This document shows positions 34,689-42,894 of a stretch of 57,031 nt of DNA, in pieces. The DNA comes from JBQTIQ01 sp052387955 (lineage in GTDB: Bacteria > Actinomycetota > Acidimicrobiia > Acidimicrobiales > JACDCH01): NCBI GenBank assembly GCA_052387955.1, contig JBQTIQ010000084.1, forward strand, positions 1 to 57,031, given 5' to 3'. The number at the start of each line of letters is the position of its first letter. Position 1 is the stretch's first letter. The notes under the pieces are model-generated. The model made no database searches. It was not told the origin of the DNA and was given only the letters and a program-made list of their open reading frames with translations. A program made the translations under genes and the position numbers.

Positions 34689-34722
34689 TTGACGGTGAGA
34701 CAGATTCGTTCTTATTGTCTCA
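34689..34722 (+). promoter_or_regulatory. Promoter with overlapping TetR-type operator
   Basis: TTGACG (-35, 34689) and TATTGT (-10, 34713) are 18 bases apart. The perfect inverted repeat TGAGACA-N13-TGTCTCA at 34696-34722 covers the spacer and the -10, the usual arrangement for repression by a TetR dimer. It faces the TetR2-diiron operon, so autoregulation is likely. Confidence 0.65.
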
Positions 34723-34741
34723 GGCGATGAGGGACGCCGGC

Positions 34742-34855
34742 ATGACCGTTGATGCTCGGGGGCTGCGCCCCCGGGCCCCGTCGTCGCCCGGCTCGCTGGC
34801 GCTCGCCCGGTCGACCGGTCACCCGGGGGGATCGCGAGCGATGGTGCACCAGTGA
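34742..34855 (+). CDS. Family D repeat-encoded 37-residue small ORF, copy D2
   Basis: Same length as D1 and about 31 of 37 residues identical, starting MTVDARGLRPRAPSSPG and ending MVHQ. Its TGA overlaps the GTG of TetR2 as D1 overlaps metB. It sits between the operator-like promoter and TetR2, so it would be the first translated frame of the transcript. Confidence 0.45.
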   Translation: MTVDARGLRPRAPSSPGSLALARSTGHPGGSRAMVHQ

Positions 34856-35469
34856 CCGAGCAGGGGCCCGAGGAGCGCATCCTCGACGCCGCCCTGACGT
34901 GCCTCGGGCGTTGGGGTGTGGCCAAGACCACCCTCGAGGACGTCGCCCGCGAGGCCGGGTGCAGCCGGGCCACCATCTACCGCACCGTCCCCGGTGGCAA
35001 GGCTGCGCTCATCGCCGCCGTCGGCGATCGTGAGATCGCCCGGGCGTGGGCGCAGATCGACGTCGCCGTCGCCGGTGCCACCAGCCTCGAAGGACTGCTG
35101 GTCGCCGGCGTCACCAGCGCCTCCCGGGTCATCGCCGGGCACCGGGTGTTGCAGTTCCTGGTGGCCCATGAACCCGACGTGGTGCTTCCCTCTGTGGCCT
35201 TCGGTGCCCTCGAGAACCTCTTCGACGCCACCGCGCGCTTCGCCGGGCCTCACCTGGCCCGGTTCCTGCCCACCGAGCGCGTCGGGCGGGCTGCCGAATG
35301 GGTGGCCCGGGTCGTGCTGTCCTACGCCATGGTCCCCTCGTCCACCCTCGATCCCGGTGACGACGCCGACGCCCGCCGGCTGGTGCGCTTGTTCCTGCTG
35401 CCGGCCGTGAGCGGCCCTGATCCCATCCCACTGGCCCGGTCGGATTCGACCGTGAACGGAGAGGTTTGA
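34852..35469 (+). CDS. TetR family transcriptional regulator 2
   Basis: 205 residues with the TetR HTH (RILDAALTCLGRWGVAKTTL, then EDVAREAGCSRATIYRTVPG). The ligand-binding half is not recognised. GTG start overlaps the D2 small ORF. Its stop is two bases from the start of the diiron gene, so both are one operon behind the operator at 34696-34722; it is the best candidate to bind that site. Confidence 0.88.
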   Translation: MTEQGPEERILDAALTCLGRWGVAKTTLEDVAREAGCSRATIYRTVPGGKAALIAAVGDREIARAWAQIDVAVAGATSLEGLLVAGVTSASRVIAGHRVLQFLVAHEPDVVLPSVAFGALENLFDATARFAGPHLARFLPTERVGRAAEWVARVVLSYAMVPSSTLDPGDDADARRLVRLFLLPAVSGPDPIPLARSDSTVNGEV

Positions 35470-35470
35470 C

Positions 35471-36595
35471 ATGACCCTCAACGAAGAGCTGATCGGCCGG
35501 TCCGAGGTCGACGATCTCGAGGCCATCCTCGCGATCAGCAACAAGGACCTCGACGAGACCGAACACGCCGTCAAGGACGAAGCCGCCGCGATCTTCACGT
35601 GGGACTACGAAAAGGGGGCTCGTCCGGCGCTGAACCGGCTCTACGAGAAGGCCAAGACGTCGATGTGGAACGCCCAGACCGACCTTCCCTGGGAGCTCGA
35701 CGTCGACCAGGAGAAGGAGACGATCGCCTCCAACATGAACAGCCCGGCCTTCTACGTCGGGGCCCAGCCCGGCGTGCTGATCGGGACGCCGTTCGAGAAG
35801 TTCAACGAGCGGAACTGGATCGAGCTCGGCATCGAGTCGCAGAACTGGACGCTGAGCCAGTTCATGCACGGCGAGCAGGGCGCGCTGATGTGCACGGCCA
35901 AGATCGTCGAGACGGTGCCATGGGTCGACGCCAAGTACTACGCGGCGACACAGGTGATGGACGAGGCCCGCCACGTGGAGGTGTTCGCCAAGTACCTCGA
36001 CGAGAAGCTGTCGGGGCACTACCCGATCAACGCCCACCTGCGGATGTTGCTCGACGACATCATCGCCGACAGCCGCTGGGACATGACCTACCTGGGCATG
36101 CAGATCATGGTGGAAGGCTTGGCCCTCGCCGCCTTCGGGTTCATCCACACGATCTCGACCGAGCCCCTGCTCAAGCAGCTGCTGCGCTACGTGATGAGCG
36201 ACGAGGCCCGGCACGTCGCCTTCGGCGTGCTCTCCTTGAAGGAGTACTACGCCGAGCTCAGCGACGCCGAGATGAAGGAGCGCCAGGAGTTCGCCTGGGA
36301 GGCGGCCGTGCGCATGCGTGACCGCTTCCTGCAGCAGGAGGTCTGGGACCGGATGGGCCTCGACGTGAAGGAGGTCCTGCCCCTCGTGCTGGCGTCGCCC
36401 CAGCGCATCATGTTCCAACAGATGCTGTTCTCGAAGATCGTGCCCAACTGCAAGAAGCTCGGCCTGCTCGACGCCAACGACGGCTGGTTGCGGCAACGCT
36501 TCGGCGAGCTCAACGTCCTCCAGTTCGAGCACTGGAAGGACACCGGCGAGGAGTACGAGATGTTCCAGTTGGCGGCCGGTGAGGTCTCCGGCTGA
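35471..36595 (+). CDS. Ferritin-like diiron protein (R2/oxygenase-like)
   Basis: 374 residues. A complete diiron ligand set is visible: Glu135, Glu165 and His168 (DEARH), Glu215, Glu245 and His248 (DEARH again), the order of ribonucleotide reductase R2, acyl desaturase and N-oxygenase-like four-helix proteins. I cannot pick the reaction; it resembles the actinobacterial ferritin-like proteins next to TetR regulators. No radical-transfer C-terminal Tyr tail is evident, so class I reductase R2 is unlikely. SD GGAGAGG precedes the ATG. Confidence 0.8.
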   Translation: MTLNEELIGRSEVDDLEAILAISNKDLDETEHAVKDEAAAIFTWDYEKGARPALNRLYEKAKTSMWNAQTDLPWELDVDQEKETIASNMNSPAFYVGAQPGVLIGTPFEKFNERNWIELGIESQNWTLSQFMHGEQGALMCTAKIVETVPWVDAKYYAATQVMDEARHVEVFAKYLDEKLSGHYPINAHLRMLLDDIIADSRWDMTYLGMQIMVEGLALAAFGFIHTISTEPLLKQLLRYVMSDEARHVAFGVLSLKEYYAELSDAEMKERQEFAWEAAVRMRDRFLQQEVWDRMGLDVKEVLPLVLASPQRIMFQQMLFSKIVPNCKKLGLLDANDGWLRQRFGELNVLQFEHWKDTGEEYEMFQLAAGEVSG

Positions 36596-36614
36596 TCTGA
36601 CCGGCGGCGGGGCC

Positions 36615-37319
36615 GTGATCGATCTGGTGGCATTCGACGGGGACGACACGCTCTGGCACAGCGAGAGCGAGTTCGCCGTCACCCACCAACGGGTACGGTC
36701 GATCCTGGCCCCGCACTGCACGCCGGCCGCGCTCGACGAGCGCCTCCCGGCGGTCGAGCGCCGCAACCTCGAGGTGTACGGCTACGGGGTGAAGGCGTTC
36801 ACGCTGTCGATCATCGAGACCGCCGTCGAGCTCGCCGGCGACCGGCTCACCAGCGCCGACGTGCAAGCCATCCTCGATGCCGGCAAGGACCTCCATGCCC
36901 ACCCCGTTGCCCTGTGCGAGGGGGCGGCGTCCGCGGTCGCATGGGCGGCCGAACGGTGGCCGGTGGTGGTGGTGACCAAGGGCGAGCTCTTCCACCAGGA
37001 GTCGAAGGTGGCCCGGTCGGGCTTGGGCGACCGCCTCGCCGGCGTCGAGGTCGTCTCGGAGAAGCACCCCGGGGCGTACCTCAACCTCTGCCGTCGTCAC
37101 CGCGCCGAGCCGACCCGCCTTGCCATGATCGGCAACTCGTTGCGGTCCGACGCCGCGCCGGTGCTGGAGATCGGCGGATGGGCCGTGCACGTCCCCTATC
37201 CCATCGAGTGGGAGCTCGACCGCCCCGACGAAGAGGGTGCGCTCCGGAGCCATCCTCGATTTCGCGACGTCGGCTCGCTCCGCGACGTGCCCGCCCTGCT
37301 GGAGGGCCTCCTCGCGTGA
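36615..37319 (+). CDS. HAD superfamily hydrolase
   Basis: Phosphatase-like protein of 234 residues. Motif I FDGDDTLWHSE near the N-terminus has the nucleophile Asp; motif II Thr is in VVVVTKG, motif III Lys in VVSEKHPG and motif IV in MIGNSLRSDAAP. GTG 36615 gives a start right before motif I; GTG 36579, inside the diiron gene end, would add 12 residues. Substrate unknown. Confidence 0.85.
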   Translation: MIDLVAFDGDDTLWHSESEFAVTHQRVRSILAPHCTPAALDERLPAVERRNLEVYGYGVKAFTLSIIETAVELAGDRLTSADVQAILDAGKDLHAHPVALCEGAASAVAWAAERWPVVVVTKGELFHQESKVARSGLGDRLAGVEVVSEKHPGAYLNLCRRHRAEPTRLAMIGNSLRSDAAPVLEIGGWAVHVPYPIEWELDRPDEEGALRSHPRFRDVGSLRDVPALLEGLLA

Positions 37320-37362
37320 GCCTCCGCCGGACGCCGACCCCAGGCCGGGTACGGTTGTCGAC

Positions 37363-37986
37363 GTGCCTTCACCGTCCGGCAATCGCCTGCTGGTACTGCA
37401 CGGCGTGCGGCTCCGGGGGTTCGCCGATCCCGAGGCCGTGAGCGCCGTGGTCGGCCTCGGTGCCGATGTCGTGGCCGGCGAGCTCGAAAAGCTCCGCAGC
37501 ACGGGTGAGGTGACGTGGCGTGGGGGTCGGCCCTCGGGCTGGACGGTGACGCCCGCAGGTCGCGACGAACAGGAGCGGCTGTTGGCCGAGGAGGTCTCGG
37601 GTGCCGGCGCCCAGCCCGTCATCGAGTCCGTCTACGGGCGCTTCGTGGGCCTCAACCGTGCCCTGCTCGAAGCCTGCACCGACTGGCAGTTGCGCGACGG
37701 CGTCGTGAACGACCATACCGACGGCACCTACGACAAGACCGTGGTGCAGCGCCTGCTCGACGTGCACGAGCAGCTGACGCCGTTGCTCGCCGAGCTCGAA
37801 GGGGCCCTCGACCGGTACCGGTGCTACCGGCCCCGGCTCGAGACCGCGCTCGACCGTCTTCAGGCCGGCGGCGGCGACTGGTTCACCAAGCCGATGATCG
37901 ACTCGTACCACACGGTTTGGTTCCAGCTCCACGAGGACCTGCTCAACACGTTGGGCCGAGACCGCGCCGACGAGGAGGAGCCGTGA
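37363..37986 (+). CDS. Winged-helix-like transcriptional regulator
   Basis: 207 residues from GTG 37363. The first 75 residues look like a MarR/PadR-type winged helix (VSAVVGLGADVVAGELEKLR, STGEVTWRGGRPSGWTVTPA), and the C-terminal half is a conserved helical domain (DGTYDKTVVQRLLDVHEQLT; WFTKPMIDSYHTVWFQLHED). Similar proteins occur in actinobacteria as uncharacterised regulators. The stop overlaps dapA (GTGA), so the two are coupled. Confidence 0.65.
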   Translation: MPSPSGNRLLVLHGVRLRGFADPEAVSAVVGLGADVVAGELEKLRSTGEVTWRGGRPSGWTVTPAGRDEQERLLAEEVSGAGAQPVIESVYGRFVGLNRALLEACTDWQLRDGVVNDHTDGTYDKTVVQRLLDVHEQLTPLLAELEGALDRYRCYRPRLETALDRLQAGGGDWFTKPMIDSYHTVWFQLHEDLLNTLGRDRADEEEP

Positions 37987-38870
37987 CCAGCCCAAGGTGG
38001 GGGACCGTGCTGACGGCCATGGTCACGCCGTTCGACGCCGATGGCGCCCTCGACCTCGACGGGGCGGCGACGCTGGCCCGCTGGCTCGTCGACCACGGCA
38101 ACGACGGGTTGGTGGTGGCCGGCACCACCGGCGAGGCGCCCACGCTGAGCGATACCGAGAAGCTCGACCTGTGGACGGCCGTGAGCGAAGCGGTCACGGT
38201 CCCGGTCATCGCCGGCACCGGCACCAACGACACCGCTCACACCGTCGCCCTGACCTCCAAGGCGGCCGGTACCGGGGCCGCCGGCGTCCTGCTCGTCACG
38301 CCGTACTACAACCGGCCTTCGCAGGCCGGGATCGAGGCCCATTTCCGCCAGGGTGCCGCGGCCACCACGCTCCCGGTCATGCTCTATGACATACCGGTAC
38401 GGACCGGGCGCAAGATCGCCCGGGAGGTCATGGTCCGCCTGAGGTGGGAGGTGCCCAACATCGTGGCGGTCAAGGACGCGGCCGGGAACCCCGGTGACAC
38501 CGCCGGCCTCATCGCCTCCTGCGGGCCCGATTTCGACCTGTACTCGGGGGACGACACCATGACGCTGCCGCTGCTGGCGGTGGGGGCCAGCGGTACGGTC
38601 GGCGTCGCGACCCACTGGACGGCTCCCCAACATCAGGAGATGTTCGCCGCCTTCGCCAAGGGCGACGTGGCGCGGGCACGGGAGATCAACGCCGGCATGC
38701 TGGAATCGTTCGAGTTCGAGACCGGCGACGCCGCCCCCAACCCGGTGCCCACCAAGGCCATGATGCGGGTGATGGGGCTGCCGGCGGGCGAACCCAGGCT
38801 GCCCATGGGACCTACGCCCCCAGGGCTCGAGGACCGGGCCCGGGAGGTCCTGGCCAACCTCGATGGCTGA
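37983..38870 (+). CDS. dapA: 4-hydroxy-tetrahydrodipicolinate synthase
   Basis: TIM-barrel aldolase that condenses pyruvate and aspartate semialdehyde, the first step of lysine/DAP synthesis. GTTGEAPTL near residue 45, the catalytic Tyr in LYDIPVRTG and the Schiff-base Lys in IVAVKDAAGN are present. 295 residues from GTG 37983, which overlaps the regulator stop. The stop overlaps the rnj ATG. dapA-rnj is a known actinobacterial pair. Confidence 0.95.
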   Translation: MTSPRWGTVLTAMVTPFDADGALDLDGAATLARWLVDHGNDGLVVAGTTGEAPTLSDTEKLDLWTAVSEAVTVPVIAGTGTNDTAHTVALTSKAAGTGAAGVLLVTPYYNRPSQAGIEAHFRQGAAATTLPVMLYDIPVRTGRKIAREVMVRLRWEVPNIVAVKDAAGNPGDTAGLIASCGPDFDLYSGDDTMTLPLLAVGASGTVGVATHWTAPQHQEMFAAFAKGDVARAREINAGMLESFEFETGDAAPNPVPTKAMMRVMGLPAGEPRLPMGPTPPGLEDRAREVLANLDG

Positions 38871-40554
38871 GCCCGTAACGATCACCTTCCTCGGCGGCCT
38901 GGGCGAGATCGGGCGCAACTGCGCCGCCATCGACGTCGAGGGCAGCCTCATGCTCCTCGACTGCGGGCTCATGTTCCCCGACAGCGACATGCTGGGGATC
39001 GACCTGGTGCTGCCCGACTTCACCTGGCTGCGCGAAAACGGTCATCGCATCGTGGGCTGCATCGCCACCCACGGCCACGAGGACCACGTCGGGGGCCTTT
39101 CCTTCCTGCTGCGGGAGCTGTCGTTCCCGATCTTCGGTTCGGCCCTGACCCTCGGGCTCGCCCGCCACCGGATCGAGGAGGCCGGTCTGCTCGACCGGAC
39201 CGAGCTGATCCCGGTGGCCGACAACGAGCGGCGCCGCATCGGCCCGTTCGACGTCGAGTTCCTCCCCGTCACCCATTCGGTGCCCTACGGCTTCGCCACC
39301 GCCTTCCACACGGGCCAAGGCACGATCCTCCACACCGGCGACTTCAAGCTCGACCTCACCCCGGTCGACCACCGCCTGACTGACTTGGCCACCATCGGGG
39401 CCATGGCCTGTGCCCAGGCCGACGAGGACGTGCCCTGGCCCGGCATCCGGCTGCTGCTGTCGGACTCGACCAACGCCGAGGAGCACGGCCACTCCCGCAG
39501 CGAGCGCGAGGTCGGCAAGGTGCTCTACGACCTCTTCCACGCCAACGAGGGCCGGCGCATCATCACCGCCTGCTTCGCCAGCCACGTGCACCGGATCCAG
39601 CAGATCGCCGACGCCGCCATCGCCTTCGACCGCAAGATCGCCACGCTCGGGCTGTCGATGAAGAAGAACGCGCGGCTCGCCCGTGAGATGGGCCTGCTGA
39701 AGTTCCCCGAGCGCTCTCTCATCGACATCGACGCCATCGACGACTACGAGCCCGGCCAGGTGTGCGTGATCTCCACCGGCTCCCAGGGGGAGCCGCTGTC
39801 GGCGCTGGCGCTCATGGCGTCGGCCGACAACCGGTGGATCAAGCTCGGCTCCGAGGACACGGTGATCCTGTCGTCGCACCCGATCCCGGGCAACGAGTCC
39901 AACGTCTCGAAGGTCATCGACGGCATGGTGCGGCTCGGGGCGCGGGTCGTGCACTCCGGCATCGAGGACGTGCACGCCACCGGCCATGCCAAGCAGGAAG
40001 AGCTCAAGACGATGCTCTCGATCGCGCGGCCGCAGTGGTTCACCCCCGTGCACGGGGAGTACCGGCACATGGTCGCTCACGCCCGCCTTGCCACCGAGAT
40101 GGGCGTCGCCGAAGAACGGGTGCTCGTGTGCGAGGACGGCGACCAGCTGGTGCTGACCGACTCGGGCGTGATGCGCATGGAGAGGGCCGTGCCGGCCGGC
40201 CTGCTGTTCGTCGACGGCATCGTCGGCGACGTGGGCCAGGGCGTGCTCCGCGACCGGCGGGTGCTGGCCGACGAGGGCGTGGTGGTCGTCGTCGTCACCG
40301 TCGATTCCCGTAGCGGGGCGTTGCTCACCGGGCCCGAGATCATCACCCGGGGCTGGGTCTACGCCCCCGAGGCCGAAGACCTCCTCGACGAGTGCGCCGA
40401 CGCCGTCCGGGCCGTGGTCCAGGAGGCCTTCGCCGCCGGCGAGCCGACCGACATCGAGTCGCTCCAGCGCGCCGTGCGCAAGGCGGCGGGCCGCTTCGTG
40501 AGCGAACGCACCCGCCGGCGCCCCATGATCGTCCCCGTCGTCATGGAGGCGTGA
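38863..40554 (+). CDS. rnj: Ribonuclease J
   Basis: Metallo-beta-lactamase/beta-CASP nuclease with endo- and 5'-exoribonuclease activity. The zinc motif HGHEDH is at residues 70-75 (ATHGHEDHVGG). The beta-CASP motifs include SDSTNAEEHGHSRSE, TACFASHVHRIQQI and ISTGSQGEP, with the later histidine in SSHPIPGNE. The C-terminal domain of about 110 residues is present. 563 residues, normal. ATG lies within the end of dapA. With pnp it forms the RNA decay set of this organism. Confidence 0.95.
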   Translation: MAEPVTITFLGGLGEIGRNCAAIDVEGSLMLLDCGLMFPDSDMLGIDLVLPDFTWLRENGHRIVGCIATHGHEDHVGGLSFLLRELSFPIFGSALTLGLARHRIEEAGLLDRTELIPVADNERRRIGPFDVEFLPVTHSVPYGFATAFHTGQGTILHTGDFKLDLTPVDHRLTDLATIGAMACAQADEDVPWPGIRLLLSDSTNAEEHGHSRSEREVGKVLYDLFHANEGRRIITACFASHVHRIQQIADAAIAFDRKIATLGLSMKKNARLAREMGLLKFPERSLIDIDAIDDYEPGQVCVISTGSQGEPLSALALMASADNRWIKLGSEDTVILSSHPIPGNESNVSKVIDGMVRLGARVVHSGIEDVHATGHAKQEELKTMLSIARPQWFTPVHGEYRHMVAHARLATEMGVAEERVLVCEDGDQLVLTDSGVMRMERAVPAGLLFVDGIVGDVGQGVLRDRRVLADEGVVVVVVTVDSRSGALLTGPEIITRGWVYAPEAEDLLDECADAVRAVVQEAFAAGEPTDIESLQRAVRKAAGRFVSERTRRRPMIVPVVMEA

Positions 40555-40829
40555 CTTCTGGCTCGCTCCGGTCTGGGGCCCTCCGCTCACGTGCCGGCTG
40601 CTCCCTGGCGGTCGCGACGCCGGCCGGGCTGGGCGGCGGTGGTCTGGTAGAGGCGCCGGCTGCGGGTGGTCGACCCGGCGGCGTTGAGCCACGCTGGGCG
40701 TGATTTCTGGTTCGCTGCGGGCTGGGTGGTGTGGTGCCGGGGCCGGGTGCGGTGTTCGACCGCGGGACGTCGGGGTGCTGGACGATCGGAGCTACGCCGA
40801 GACAGGCCGGCGACAACCGACCGTCACGG
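40555..40829. other. Intergenic region with weak repeat resemblance
   Basis: About 275 bases between convergent rnj and the acyl-CoA dehydrogenase. Two segments, TTCTGGCTCGCTCCGGTCTG (40557) and TTCTGGTTCGCTGCGGGCTG (40705), resemble each other and, weakly, family A. I see no gene and no clear T-tailed terminator. Confidence 0.5.
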
Positions 40830-42041
40830 TCAGCCGATGGTGCGTGCCGAAGCCTGCTCTCGGGCCTTGCGTACCGCCCGGCGGGCGATGGCCCAACGGT
40901 GGGTCTCGGAGGGGCCGTCGTAGATGCGGAACGGGCGCACCTCTCGGAGGAAGCGGGACAGGAGGATGTCGTCGGAGATGCCCAGCGCGCCGCATATCTG
41001 CAGCGAACGGTCGACCACCCGGTTGACGGCCTCGGCCACGAAGGTCTTGGCGATCGAGGTCGAGTCGGAGGCGTGGCCACCCTGGTCGAGCTCCCAGGCT
41101 GCCTCCCGGATGAGCGCCCGGCCGGCGGCGAGGTCGATCTCGGAGTCGGCGATCATCTGCTGCACCATGCCGAGGTAGCCGAGCTTCTGGCCGAACATCT
41201 CGCGTTCGGCCGCTCGGCGTAGGCCGATGTCGTGCGCCCGGCGGGCGAGGCCCAGCCATCGCATGCAGTGGGTGAGACGGGCCGGGGCCAGGCGCACCTG
41301 GGCGTACTCGAAACCGCGGTCGACCTCGCCCAGGACGGTGTCGCCGTTGTCGGCCACGAAGCAGTCCTCGAAGGCGATCTCGGCGTGGCCGCCGAAGAGG
41401 CTCTCGTCGAGGGTGCCGATGTCGCGCACGATGCGCATGCCCGGGTTGTCGGCGTCGACGAGGAACATGGTGGCGCCGCCCCGATCGCCGACGTCGCCGC
41501 TGGTGCGGGCCATGACGATGGCGAAGCCGGCGCCCCGGGCGCCGGTGATGAACCACTTGTGCCCGTCGATGCGCCACCCTCCGGCCACCGGTTCGGCCCG
41601 GGTGCGCAGCAGGGTCGGGTCCGAGCCGGCGCCGGGGGCGGGCTCGGTCATGGCGAAGCACGACCGGATCTCGCCCTGGGCCAGGGGGGCCAGGTAGCGC
41701 TCCTTCTGGTATTCGCTGGCAACCACCTCGAGGAGGTGGATGTTGCCCTCGTCGGGGGCAGCGCAGTTGAGCGCCAGGGGGCCGAAGAGCGAGTAGCCGG
41801 CCTCTTCGAGCACGACGGCCTGAGCGCCGCGGTCGAGCCCCAGGCCACCCCACTCGGGGTCGACGGTGGGCCCGAATACGCCGGCGGCCCGGGCCGCGTC
41901 CTGCAGCTTCACCCGGACCTCCTCGGGCCCGTGGTGCAGCACGCCCCGATGGTGCTCCTCCACCGGTATGACCTCGTCGCGGACGAAGGCCGCCGTGCGC
42001 TCGGCCAGGTCGCGGGTGCGCGGATCGATCGATAGGTCCAT
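40830..42041 (-). CDS. Acyl-CoA dehydrogenase (ACAD10/11-like)
   Basis: FAD enzyme that oxidises acyl-CoA to enoyl-CoA. 403 residues with the N-terminal helical domain, the FAD segment CFAMTEPAPGAGSDPTLLRT and DGHKWFITGA, and the C-terminal helical domain ending SRFLREVRPFRIYDGPSETH, RWAIARR. The usual catalytic Glu position of short-chain enzymes is not clear; the YDGPSETH ending is typical of the larger ACAD10/11-like subgroup. Chain length unknown. Confidence 0.92.
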   Translation of the reverse strand: MDLSIDPRTRDLAERTAAFVRDEVIPVEEHHRGVLHHGPEEVRVKLQDAARAAGVFGPTVDPEWGGLGLDRGAQAVVLEEAGYSLFGPLALNCAAPDEGNIHLLEVVASEYQKERYLAPLAQGEIRSCFAMTEPAPGAGSDPTLLRTRAEPVAGGWRIDGHKWFITGARGAGFAIVMARTSGDVGDRGGATMFLVDADNPGMRIVRDIGTLDESLFGGHAEIAFEDCFVADNGDTVLGEVDRGFEYAQVRLAPARLTHCMRWLGLARRAHDIGLRRAAEREMFGQKLGYLGMVQQMIADSEIDLAAGRALIREAAWELDQGGHASDSTSIAKTFVAEAVNRVVDRSLQICGALGISDDILLSRFLREVRPFRIYDGPSETHRWAIARRAVRKAREQASARTIG

Positions 42042-42068
42042 GTGCCCGCCGACCGTAGACCGCCGGCG

Positions 42069-42863
42069 CTACACCGCCCTGACCAACTCCGACCAACGCC
42101 CCCAGCGGCCCCGGTCACCGGCGAGGTCGACCGCCTCGAGCGGGCGTCGCCGCCACAGCACCAGGAGCAGGTCCTCAGCACTTCCCGTGAGGACGATGTC
42201 GGGGGACTCGGGGGCCGAGCGCGACACGCCGTCGGGATCGAAGCGCAGGTCCCACACGCCGGCGCCGTCGCTCTGCACGAACCGGAACGACTCGCCCGTG
42301 CCCGAGACCCGGGACCGGCGATGGGCCATGGGGACGACGGTGGACAGGGTCTCGTCGATCCCGTCAGTGGCCAGGTCGGCTGGGATCGAGGGCGCAGCGC
42401 CGACGGCGGTGCCGGCGTCCCAGCCGTGCATGGTGGTCTCGTGCGCCTGGCGGCGAGGCCAGAACCGGACCGTCGGCGGTGGACCGAACGTCCACACCGG
42501 CTCGTCGAGATCGGCCGCGGCCAGCAGCGCCACCAGGTCGGCGGCGCCTTCGGTGACCCAACCGGCGAGGTTCTCGTCCGATGGCACGGCCGTGGGGACC
42601 AACTTGACCGGCTCTGTCGACCGGCTCCCCACGACCTCGGTGGCCCACCGGTGCACATGGCCCACGTGGGCGGCCAGGTCGCCGACGCGCCAGCCCGGGC
42701 ACGCCGCCACCGGGGCGTGGTTGTCCTGTGCGATCGCGGCAGTAACCGCGGCGGCCCCGTCGCGGACGGCCTCGAGATACCGGGCCAGGTCGATGCCGGA
42801 ACGGTAACGCCGCTGGCCTCGACGCCCAGGGCCGAGCCGATGGCCGCGAGGATTCCTAGACAC
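42069..42863 (-). CDS. Maleylpyruvate isomerase-like mycothiol-dependent enzyme family
   Basis: About 264 residues if it starts at GTG 42863; no in-frame ATG is nearby. The DinB-like N-terminal part has AACPGWRVGDLAAHVGHVHR and PRRQAHETTMHGWDAG, where His residues would bind metal, and a C-terminal domain follows. This matches the TIGR03083-type family, which uses mycothiol, the actinobacterial thiol. The reaction is unknown. Divergent from ftsK by about 30 bp, so both promoters are compressed or shared. Confidence 0.75.
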   Translation of the reverse strand: MSRNPRGHRLGPGRRGQRRYRSGIDLARYLEAVRDGAAAVTAAIAQDNHAPVAACPGWRVGDLAAHVGHVHRWATEVVGSRSTEPVKLVPTAVPSDENLAGWVTEGAADLVALLAAADLDEPVWTFGPPPTVRFWPRRQAHETTMHGWDAGTAVGAAPSIPADLATDGIDETLSTVVPMAHRRSRVSGTGESFRFVQSDGAGVWDLRFDPDGVSRSAPESPDIVLTGSAEDLLLVLWRRRPLEAVDLAGDRGRWGRWSELVRAV

Positions 42864-42894
42864 TCCTGTTGGTGGTGTTGCTGCTGGTACGGTT

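Noticed and set aside
40666..41026. Small open frames in the rnj-acyl-CoA dehydrogenase gap
   Set aside because: They run into the antisense of the dehydrogenase gene and have a biased low-complexity product.
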